NCBI GenBank assembly: GCA_001783695.1
Contig: MFNE01000030.1
Coordinates: forward strand, 11,884-75,883
Direction of reading: 5' to 3'
DNA length: 64,000 nucleotides
From: Candidatus Lambdaproteobacteria bacterium RIFOXYD2_FULL_50_16
Lineage (GTDB): Bacteria > SAR324 > XYD2-FULL-50-16
In this document: one piece after another, positions 17,908 through 24,833 of the stretch
Position numbering within the stretch: the first letter of the stretch is position 1
Layout of the letters: every line of letters starts with the position of its first letter
The notes under the pieces: model-generated
Told to the model about the DNA's origin: nothing
The model's database searches: none
Seen by the model: the letters and a program-made list of their open reading frames with translations, nothing else
Position numbers and translations under genes: made by a program

Positions 17908-20163
17908 ATGAGCGAACTGACCCCCCAAGAGCGGGCGATTATCAAAGAAGAAGAAAGCCGCTTGGCCAAACTCCAAGGGCTTAGCCGCTCCCAAAGTTAC
18001 GCAGGCAACCGCGAGGCGCTGCTTCGGCAAACCATCGAACTGCGCGAATCTTTAAACGATGCCAACGAAGACGATCTGCCCCATTTGACCGAACAGATCA
18101 ACCATTTGATGAACTTGGTCAACCAATCTGATCAGGCCGACGCAGTCGGGTTTAACCCGAAAAATCCCTACTTCGCCCGGCTGATTTTAGAAGAAGAAAA
18201 CCGGAAACTCGATCTTTATATCGGCACCCAAGTCTTTTCAGAGCGCGCCGCTGGGTTACAAATCGTGGACTGGAAGGCCTCGCCTATCGCCTCCTTATAC
18301 TTCCGATATCAACAAGGCGAAGAATACGAAGAAGAGATCGGCGGCAGGACCGCAGAGGGGGAGATTAAGCTCAAAAGGCACCTGAAGGTCGAGGAAGGCG
18401 AGTTGGTCTTGATCGAAGAAGAGGGCTTGGCCCTACACAAAGAACCAGACGGCACCTGGGGCCGAGGGCGGGCCGCACACTTCCGCCTTGGTGGCGGCTC
18501 TGGCCAAGCGAGCCGCGCCGAGCGCGCGGTCACCGAAGGCCGGGGGCATCGGCTTTTACCCGAAATCACCGCCCTAATAGACCCCGCCCAATTCGAACTA
18601 ATCACCCAACCGGATTCAGGAATCCTCGCCATTCAAGGCACCGCCGGGTCGGGAAAAACCACCGTAGCCCTACACCGGGCGGCCTGGCTCCACCAAAAAG
18701 ACCCGAAAAAATTCGCGCCTGAAAAAATCATGGTCATGGTTTTTAACCGCGCCTTAGCCCGCTATATCGGCCTGCTTTTGCCTAGTCTAGGCACGGACGG
18801 AGTGAACATTGAACATTTTGATCATTGGGCTGGCGAACATCGCCAAAAACTTTATTCGGGGCTTTTCCCTAAAGGTCACAGCCAAGAAACCCCGGTGGCA
18901 GTAATTCGCCTCAAGAAACATCCGCGGTTGTTAAAGTTAATCGAAGATTTTGCCAATAACAAAAAGGCAAACTTGGACCAAACCTTAGCCGAACTGGTTA
19001 AAGCAAAAAGTCTGGGCACCCTTATTCCTAACGCTTTGGCCTCACTCTCCTTTGTTGATCAAATCACAGCCCTGAGGGATTGGGTGCGCGGCCAAGGGCG
19101 GCTGGGTGGACAAACCTTTGCTTATTCAGGCGAGGTCAAAGCCCTGCTTAGTGAGCTATTAGAACAACAATCTTTAGAACTTGAAGGCAATAAAAAACAA
19201 ATAACTTTAGAATTGTACGATGAATTTTTCTCGGACTTCGAAGGGCTCCGTCAGGCTTTTAGTGGGCTTGAAGAACTAGGACCAGAGCGGCTAGAAGAGG
19301 CCATTAATTGGATAAAAAGGGGCTGGGTCGCTCGACAAGAAGGCAGCATCACCGAAGAAGACGCCGAGCCAGACACCTTACTTGACTACGAAGACGACCC
19401 GATTTTACTCTATTTTTGGGTGTTATTTGCTGGGCCTATTGAGAAACAGAAATACGCCCATTTATTAATTGATGAGGCGCAAGATTTAAGTTTGGTCGAA
19501 CACAAGCTGCTGCTTTCTTTAGCCAAAGACCCTAAGTGTGTCACCTACGCTGGTGACCACCACCAACAAATGATCCAGTATAATAACTTTCAAAGTTGGG
19601 ACTGGCTCTTTGATCAACTGGGCCTGCCAGGGCAAAAAATTAGCAATCTGAAGGTCAGTTACCGCGCCACCCAAGAGATTATGGAATTTGCGATGGGTAT
19701 CTTGGGCAAATTGGCCGAAGATGTAACCATCCGGGCCATTAAAAATGGCCCCGCCGTCGAACTACACCGCTTCGCCCACCAAGGCGAACTCGCCCGCGCC
19801 TTGGCCGAAAACCTCAAAGACTTGGTGTTAAATGAGCGCAATGCTTCGGTCGCTTTAATTACTTTGAATCAAAAAAAGGCGAAAGAATATTACGATATTT
19901 TGTACCAAATGGAGATCCCGGGGCTGCGTTTAATTGACGATCAAAACTTCAGTTTCACCGCCGGGATCGACATTACCGACGTCACCCAAGTCAAGGGCTT
20001 GGAGTTTGATTACGTAGTGCTTTTAGACGTGGACGCGGTGGATTACCCAGAAAATAGCTATCACCAATATCTGCTACACATCGGTGCCACCAGGGCTGCT
20101 TACCAGCTTTGGCTGATGAGTTACAAGGAGCCTTCGTTGCTTTTGCCAGCGTCGATGAGGTAG
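17908..20163 (+). CDS. HelD-like superfamily 1 helicase/translocase (UvrD/Rep fold)
   Basis: It has 751 aa. The N-terminus is helical and coiled-coil-like (about 1-80). Next comes the HelD hallmark block (NPYFARLILEEE, LYIGTQVFSE, IVDWKASPIASLYF). Walker A is GTAGSGKTT (about 248). Walker B is LLIDEAQDLS (about 525), followed by the motif III-V region (YAGDHHQQ, SYRATQEI, TDVTQVKGLEFD). HelD-class proteins release RNA polymerase from stalled or post-termination complexes, and E. coli HelD (helicase IV) was described as a 3'-5' helicase. Which activity this protein has cannot be read from sequence. The closing motif VI is short (HIGATRAAYQLWL), and the protein is complete. Confidence 0.85.
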   Translation: MSELTPQERAIIKEEESRLAKLQGLSRSQSYAGNREALLRQTIELRESLNDANEDDLPHLTEQINHLMNLVNQSDQADAVGFNPKNPYFARLILEEENRKLDLYIGTQVFSERAAGLQIVDWKASPIASLYFRYQQGEEYEEEIGGRTAEGEIKLKRHLKVEEGELVLIEEEGLALHKEPDGTWGRGRAAHFRLGGGSGQASRAERAVTEGRGHRLLPEITALIDPAQFELITQPDSGILAIQGTAGSGKTTVALHRAAWLHQKDPKKFAPEKIMVMVFNRALARYIGLLLPSLGTDGVNIEHFDHWAGEHRQKLYSGLFPKGHSQETPVAVIRLKKHPRLLKLIEDFANNKKANLDQTLAELVKAKSLGTLIPNALASLSFVDQITALRDWVRGQGRLGGQTFAYSGEVKALLSELLEQQSLELEGNKKQITLELYDEFFSDFEGLRQAFSGLEELGPERLEEAINWIKRGWVARQEGSITEEDAEPDTLLDYEDDPILLYFWVLFAGPIEKQKYAHLLIDEAQDLSLVEHKLLLSLAKDPKCVTYAGDHHQQMIQYNNFQSWDWLFDQLGLPGQKISNLKVSYRATQEIMEFAMGILGKLAEDVTIRAIKNGPAVELHRFAHQGELARALAENLKDLVLNERNASVALITLNQKKAKEYYDILYQMEIPGLRLIDDQNFSFTAGIDITDVTQVKGLEFDYVVLLDVDAVDYPENSYHQYLLHIGATRAAYQLWLMSYKEPSLLLPASMR

Positions 20164-20174
20164 TTTATTGTTAC

Positions 20175-20215
20175 TTGACTTGGTAATAAAAAAGGTACAT
20201 CTTTAATCTATTAAA
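20175..20215 (+). promoter_or_regulatory. Toxin-antitoxin promoter with palindromic operator
   Basis: TTGACT (20175-20180) is a good -35. The -10 is less clear (TACATC or the overlapping TTTAAT). The AT-rich palindrome TTTAAT-CT-ATTAAA (20202-20215) lies where the -10 or start point would be, the usual position for Phd-type autorepression. Confidence 0.45.
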
Positions 20216-20236
20216 AATTTACATTAAAGGCCCCCA

Positions 20237-20476
20237 ATGCAAAACGAAAACATCACCGAATTCCGCAAGCATTTACCCGATTTTTTTAAAGCCCGCCAAC
20301 GGGTGACCATCAACCACAAATCAGGGGCGATGGTTTTGATCCCGGCGGAAGAGTTAGAAAAAATCGAATTTCAGGCGATTGCGTATGAGATGGACCATAT
20401 TCGGGCCACTCAAAAGCTTTACTCTGGCGAAGAAGTAGAGGCAATGCTTGCGGAAGTCCTCAATCGAAAAAAATAA
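20237..20476 (+). CDS. Phd/YefM-type antitoxin
   Basis: This 79-aa protein has an N-terminal Phd-like fold signature (NITEFRKHLPDFF, RVTINHKSGAMVLIPAEELEKIEF). The pattern of a short beta strand, 'harmful when unrestrained' spacing and VxLIPxEE is typical of Phd/YefM DNA-binding antitoxins. The acidic helical tail (SGEEVEAMLAEVL) would wrap the toxin. It is preceded by a palindromic operator and followed by its partner gene 38 bases later. Confidence 0.78.
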   Translation: MQNENITEFRKHLPDFFKARQRVTINHKSGAMVLIPAEELEKIEFQAIAYEMDHIRATQKLYSGEEVEAMLAEVLNRKK

Positions 20477-20498
20477 AACGCGTTACAAAGGCGTTTTT
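20475..20498 (+). terminator. Hairpin with T-run between antitoxin and toxin
   Basis: The stem aaaacgc / gcgtttt with loop gttacaaag is followed by one more T and then AA. The left arm begins inside the antitoxin stop codon. It looks like a weak intrinsic terminator, which would keep toxin expression below antitoxin. Confidence 0.5.
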
Positions 20499-20514
20499 AA
20501 TTGAAGGACACCCT

Positions 20515-20823
20515 ATGTCAAGATGGTTTGAAACGGCACTCCAGCATTACTTGGAATTGGCGAGTGCCCCCAAGGACAGCACTAAATATCAACTTTTTAT
20601 CAAGATGACCTCGGCAATACGGCAAATAGAGTCCCGGCCAAGTTTGGGCGAGCTTTTGCCCGAAAAGCCTGCAATTATAAATGGCATTCGCCCGACTAGC
20701 TACCGCCTATATAGCGACCCCCAAGGTTCCTTTCGTCTGGCATACGCAGTTTTGGAGCGACCTAACAAAGAAGTCGAAATCCAGATCGAAAATATCTATT
20801 TGGAACAATCCCCCCTCAATTAG
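20515..20823 (+). CDS. Putative RelE/ParE-like toxin of the Phd-antitoxin pair
   Basis: It has 102 aa. Its position right after a Phd-type antitoxin, its size and its pattern fit the RelE/ParE toxin fold: a helical start (WFETALQHYLELA), a helix (LFIKMTSAIRQIESRP), then strands with RPTSYRLYSDPQGSFRLAYAVLE and EIQIENIYLE. I did not recognise a specific RelE subfamily, so a different ribonuclease or gyrase-binding toxin is possible. Its stop overlaps the convergent MinD-like gene by 8 bases. Confidence 0.6.
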   Translation: MSRWFETALQHYLELASAPKDSTKYQLFIKMTSAIRQIESRPSLGELLPEKPAIINGIRPTSYRLYSDPQGSFRLAYAVLERPNKEVEIQIENIYLEQSPLN

Positions 20824-21739
20824 TGGGCACTAAATGAAAATTCTGGCGGATGTTGTGACCTACTCGGCGGATAGAGCCAGAAACCACCGCGTCTGGCGCG
20901 TGAATCAAGACCGGTTGGCGGGCTCGGATTGATTGCAAAGCGAGACTGTCGTATTCCACAAAACCCACGTAATCCAGGTTAATCCCGAAGTATTTCATAC
21001 TTGCCTGCTTCATCGAAAAGCCCACCCTTACATCGTTGGGGGTGCGGACCTGATTTAGCACCACCTTGGGTTTAAAGGCGGCAATTTCGTATTTTAAAGT
21101 TTCCCCTGCTTGGGCATTTATTTCACTAATTTTATAGATTAATTCTGCTGGAGTCTTAGGGTTGTCTTCGTGTTTGGATTCGGTGACCTGCTCTAAAAAG
21201 GCTCGGACCCCTGAGTGCACCATTACGTTTTTCAGCTTCCGATAAAAGGCCGATTTAATAAAACGGTAGGTGTTTTCAACGCTGGTAGGTTCAGGCGCGG
21301 TGATCAAAATCCCCGAATTGGCCATTAAAAACAAGTCTAACGTATGAGAGGCAATTCCTGCCCCTAAATCAATCAATACATAGTCCGCCTGAACCCCTTG
21401 GATCGCTTTAATCAACCGCGATTGCTGCATCTGTTTCGGGTTAGCCGAACCAATCACGTCGTGGGCTCCAGAAGCAAGCCTTAGCCCCGGGATTCCCGTT
21501 GGAATCATGATGTCTTCTAAAGCCAATTGGCTCGACTTTATAAAGTCGGATATGCTGACCCTAGAATAAGAAACCCCAAAAAAGGTATGTAAGTTAGCCC
21601 CGCCGAAATCAGCATCAATCAGAGCTACTTCGTTGCCTTTTTGCGCAAGATCAATGGCCAAGTTGGTGCTGAGGAAGCTTTTTCCCACACCACCCTTCCC
21701 CCCGGCAATCGCCCAAATTTTCTTTTTAGCTGTGTTCAT
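20816..21739 (-). CDS. MinD/FlhG-like P-loop ATPase
   Basis: This 307-aa ParA/MinD-superfamily ATPase has a deviant Walker A with the signature lysine (GGKGGVGKSFLSTNLA, about 13-28), a switch I/ATP-binding Asp (ALIDADFGGAN) and a Walker B/DLG segment (YVLIDLGAGIA). Such proteins dimerise on ATP and position membrane structures such as flagella, chemoreceptor arrays or the division site. No HTH or amphipathic MinD tail is obvious at the C-terminus. Absence of flagellar neighbours leaves FlhG versus another ParA-type role open. It is monocistronic and convergent with the toxin gene. Confidence 0.83.
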   Translation of the reverse strand: MNTAKKKIWAIAGGKGGVGKSFLSTNLAIDLAQKGNEVALIDADFGGANLHTFFGVSYSRVSISDFIKSSQLALEDIMIPTGIPGLRLASGAHDVIGSANPKQMQQSRLIKAIQGVQADYVLIDLGAGIASHTLDLFLMANSGILITAPEPTSVENTYRFIKSAFYRKLKNVMVHSGVRAFLEQVTESKHEDNPKTPAELIYKISEINAQAGETLKYEIAAFKPKVVLNQVRTPNDVRVGFSMKQASMKYFGINLDYVGFVEYDSLALQSIRARQPVLIHAPDAVVSGSIRRVGHNIRQNFHLVPTN

Positions 21740-21979
21740 GATTCAAACAACTAGTGCCGATCTGCGGCGCCCCTCCTTGGGCGTAGGTCCGTTCCTTCCG
21801 TTTCGGGAGGGAGAGACCGGCTGGTCGGGCTTGGTTGTGCAATAGTCAATCCAAATTTGGCATGCTAGCTTATTAAATCTTTGGACTTAGCCCTTTTTGA
21901 CAAGCTTTTGGGTTCTAGTCTTGCCAATAGCAGCTAATGGATTTAGGATAAACGCCTTAGCTAACTCGAGAATAAGACC

Positions 21980-22495
21980 ATGGCCGTTCTAAAAGTACTG
22001 ACCTATCCCGATCCCTTTCTGAAAAAAAATGCCCAAGAGGTAACTGTTTTTAATCAGGAACTAAAGGAATTGGCGGCGGATATGGCCGATACTATGTATG
22101 ACCAAAGTGGCCTTGGACTGGCCGCACCGCAAGTGGGCCAAGGGCTTAGGCTTTTTGTGGCAGACCTCACCTACCGCCCCAATGACCCGGAACATCCGCG
22201 AAACTGGATCGCTTACGTTAACCCGATGATCAAAAAGGGTGAAGGCGAGCAATTTCTTGAAGAAGGTTGCCTTTCGGTTCCTGAATATCGGGCTGAAATC
22301 AAACGCTTTCAGAATATCACCATCGAGTATAACGACCTAGAGGGAAACCTAAAAAAGGTGACTGCTGAGGGTCTTTTTGCGGTTTGTATTCAACATGAGA
22401 TGGACCATTTGGCAGGCAAATTATTTATTGATTACCTGCCGCCGCTGAAGCGAAAAATGATCCAAAAACGCCTTAAAAAATTGGCCGAAGAATAA
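21980..22495 (+). CDS. def: Peptide deformylase
   Basis: The enzyme removes the formyl group from the N-terminal Met of new proteins. Its three motifs are present: GLGLAAPQVG (about 45), EEGCLSVP (about 93, metal Cys) and QHEMDHLAGKLF (about 137, two metal His and catalytic Glu). The length (171 aa) is normal. It is not paired with fmt here. Confidence 0.97.
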   Translation: MAVLKVLTYPDPFLKKNAQEVTVFNQELKELAADMADTMYDQSGLGLAAPQVGQGLRLFVADLTYRPNDPEHPRNWIAYVNPMIKKGEGEQFLEEGCLSVPEYRAEIKRFQNITIEYNDLEGNLKKVTAEGLFAVCIQHEMDHLAGKLFIDYLPPLKRKMIQKRLKKLAEE

Positions 22496-22564
22496 GTGGC
22501 TTTTTCATAACATCGCCATTTTACCCGTTCGATATTAGTATATCATATTGTTTTAAAAGGATTA

Positions 22565-23176
22565 ATGGATCTACTCCTGGGGATTGACGAGGCCGGGCGG
22601 GGGCCGGTGTTGGGGCCTTTGGTCCTGGCTGGGGTTGTGGTGAAAAATTCTCAACTAACCCTTTTACAAAAATGGGGAGTAGCCGACTCGAAAACCTTTG
22701 GGGCTGGTGCCAAGGCCATAGCCCGACGGGCCGAGCTAGCCGAACAAATCAAAGCCCAATTTCCCTACCAGATCGAAACCGCCTCGGCAGAAAAGGTGGA
22801 CACCTATGTGAGACGAGGGGGCCTAAACGAACTAGAGCGCGAAATGGCCAGTCGGATTATTAGGGCCTTCCCCAATTCCCAAGTGATGCTAGACGGGGCG
22901 GGGCTCTTTGGGCCTCTGTGTGGGCCCAAGGTTAGGGCCCAAAACAAAGCCGACCTTAATCACCCTCAAGTGGCTGCCGCCTCAATCCTGGCCAAGGACC
23001 ACCGCGACCGATTGCTAGAGCAACTCTTAAGCCCATTCGAGCCCCAATTCGGCCCGATCAAGGGAGGTGGCTACGCCAACCCGGGCACCTTGGCCTTTGT
23101 CTTGTGGCACCACACCCAAACCGGCCACCTTCCCCCCTTTTACCGCCAAAGCTATAACTGGAAGGCTTTGAACTAG
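22565..23176 (+). CDS. rnhB: Ribonuclease HII, divergent (archaeal-like motif I)
   Basis: The enzyme cleaves RNA in RNA-DNA hybrids and single ribonucleotides in DNA. The 203-aa protein begins MDLLLGIDEAGRGPVLGPLV, with the catalytic Asp-Glu pair of motif I; GPVxGP is the form more usual in archaeal and some other non-classical RNases HII. Further acidic residues lie in MLDGAG (about 114) and the AKDHRDR segment (about 142). The usual GVxDSKxL stretch reads GVADSKTFG. It is weakly similar to typical bacterial RnhB outside the motifs. Start: ATG after a TTAAAAGGAT SD. Confidence 0.83.
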   Translation: MDLLLGIDEAGRGPVLGPLVLAGVVVKNSQLTLLQKWGVADSKTFGAGAKAIARRAELAEQIKAQFPYQIETASAEKVDTYVRRGGLNELEREMASRIIRAFPNSQVMLDGAGLFGPLCGPKVRAQNKADLNHPQVAAASILAKDHRDRLLEQLLSPFEPQFGPIKGGGYANPGTLAFVLWHHTQTGHLPPFYRQSYNWKALN

Positions 23177-23331
23177 ACGAGCTTTTGCCCTTTTATGGCC
23201 CAAAATTATAATTGCCTTGAGTCCCCCTTAGCGCCCCCCAAAGAATAGCCGGCCATCCAAATCGGTTGATAAACAAGGTCTGTGGCTAAGTTTAAGTAGA
23301 AAAATTACCGGAATTCGCGGAAAAGAATGGG

Positions 23332-23556
23332 CTAATTCTTAAAAAAAAGGACGTTTTTTTTAGGCGAATCTTTGGGTTCGTCTTGATCAGAAAGATCTTC
23401 GGGGGCTGGGTCTTGGCGGAGTTCTTTATTGTTTTTACTAAGGTTTTGCAGGAATAAAAAACCTTGTAACAAAAAAATAGCACTAGCCACGGTGCCTAAA
23501 AGTCTTAGAAAAAGACGAAAGGCTTTTGAGGAAAAAAAGCGAATAAAAAGGTCCAT
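23332..23556 (-). CDS. Small single-pass membrane protein, unknown
   Basis: The track ORF is longer (start 23652), but the ATG at 23556 has a strong SD (AGGAG, 5 bases upstream), giving 74 aa. It has a basic N-terminus, one membrane segment (FLRLLGTVASAIFLLQGFLFL, about 13-33), and a polar acidic tail ending in KKNVLFFKN. I do not recognise a family. It stands alone in a gene-poor stretch. Confidence 0.55.
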   Translation of the reverse strand: MDLFIRFFSSKAFRLFLRLLGTVASAIFLLQGFLFLQNLSKNNKELRQDPAPEDLSDQDEPKDSPKKNVLFFKN

Positions 23557-23656
23557 AGGGCTCCTGACTGTGGTTTCATATCCTAGCCTCCATCTGGGAG
23601 TAAGTAAAGACCTTCGCGCAAATCCCGACTTCTTTGACTGTTTAATACGCAAAAAA

Positions 23657-24119
23657 GTGCCCCCCTTTGTCCTGACAAACGGTCAGCTTTTTAAGATAGA
23701 GCCACTGGTTTAAGCACCCACGCCCAAAAAGGAAGCTTGGCCAAAGGTTTATTTCTCCGGTCAAGGCCGCAGAAATGAGTCAGTCGAGTTAAACCAGCGG
23801 ATTGGAAAAAAAAGTGATCGAACGCAACCATACCCTGGTTGGTGACCAAGACGGCAGGATTCACATCCTACCAACTTGTCAGAAGGTTGCGACCCCGAGA
23901 CAGGTAAACACCCCAAATAAACCCAATTTTTTGTTGAGATTGGGGTGCGGTTTTGGGTAAAAAAATCAGTACCGCTACGCTCAAGGTGAGGACTTATTCG
24001 AGAGACTTTGGCCGCTCTGCTACAAGTCGAAAGCCCAAGTTGTTTCGTCGCCGTTGAGTTTGCCGGGGGACAAAAAATAGGGTGGTAGAGGTTATCCTAG
24101 GGGACTAAAAGGGGAATAA
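23657..24119. other. Gene-poor stretch with nested inverted repeats
   Basis: No convincing ORF is seen here. There are inverted repeats: cgcaacc (23823-23829) with ggttgcg (23884-23890), which encloses aggat-tcac-atcct, and caccccaa (23909-23916) with ttggggtg (23940-23947). This could be a structured RNA or a decayed region. I found no tRNA, RNase P, tmRNA or SRP RNA signature in it. Confidence 0.3.
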
Positions 24120-24127
24120 ATGCTCCT

Positions 24128-24355
24128 ATGCGCCGATGCAGGGCAGTTGCCGATGTTTATGGCGTATTTATAATAAAACGGGCTCACAAAGAAGCTAGGT
24201 CTCACAGCTTGGCCAAAGAGATTTTGTTAGCCGGACAAAAGAGCCACTTTGACCTGGAGTGGATTGATATTTTTTTTTTGCCCAAGAGTCCGACTTTGTC
24301 CCTAGGCCAACAAATCCGCCAATTAGCCCAATTTTTGCACTTTGAGCCAACCTAG
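24128..24355 (+). CDS. Hypothetical 75-aa protein
   Basis: This ORF shows a reasonable amino-acid mix (RAHKEARSHSLAKEILLAGQ, then LEWIDIFFLPKSP and LGQQIRQLAQFLHF). It overlaps the convergent STAS-like gene by 33 bases. The SD-like AAGGGGA is 12 bases from its ATG, which is rather far. I do not recognise it; it may be spurious. Confidence 0.3.
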   Translation: MRRCRAVADVYGVFIIKRAHKEARSHSLAKEILLAGQKSHFDLEWIDIFFLPKSPTLSLGQQIRQLAQFLHFEPT

Positions 24356-24787
24356 GGCTTTGTCTTCATTGGCAAAATAACCCTCCTGGGCATGTCCGTA
24401 GCGCTTTTGAAAAAATCCCATTTTTATTTCATCATGGTGCAGCAGCGCCATCGCTAGACAGCAGGTCGTTTGCAGTTGGCGGCGGGTCCTTAGTTCGCGG
24501 GTTTCTTCAGGGGTCAAGTAACTGACCCAAAAGCCGTGATCCGATAAAAACTGCGGGATCGATTGACGAAAGAAGCGGTTCGATTCAATGTTTTCAAACC
24601 CAGCACCACGAAGATCGAATAAAGCTTTAAATGGGTGACCTTGGGGTATTTTGGCGGCTTCCATCGTCAGCCCCACTAGCCAGCGCTCCACTGCCACTTG
24701 GTCTAAGACCCCAGAAAGCCGGGTAACCAAAAGTTGTTCTGGCGCCACCCATAAACTTAGGATCGGGACTTCAGTGGTAAGATGCAT
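24323..24787 (-). CDS. STAS/SpoIIAA-like protein, hypothetical
   Basis: It has 154 aa. The alternation of strands and helices (LWVAPEQLLVTRLSGVLDQ, PFKALFDLRGAGFENIES, FLSDHGFWVSYLTPEE) resembles SpoIIAA-like/STAS-type domains that carry protein-protein signals in partner-switch systems. This is a fold-level impression, not a motif match. It lies 46 bases after the RSH stop on the same strand, so it may be cotranscribed with the stringent-response gene. Confidence 0.5.
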   Translation of the reverse strand: MHLTTEVPILSLWVAPEQLLVTRLSGVLDQVAVERWLVGLTMEAAKIPQGHPFKALFDLRGAGFENIESNRFFRQSIPQFLSDHGFWVSYLTPEETRELRTRRQLQTTCCLAMALLHHDEIKMGFFQKRYGHAQEGYFANEDKALGWLKVQKLG

Positions 24788-24833
24788 AAACGCTCCTCAA
24801 GCGTAAGTTAGCAGGGACTATCTGGAACTGCCC

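Noticed and set aside
23823-23890. tRNA-like segment on the minus strand (AGTTGGTAG, GTGAA)
   Set aside because: No TPsiC arm (GTTCGA) at the right place, no acceptor stem, and the anticodon loop would be six bases.
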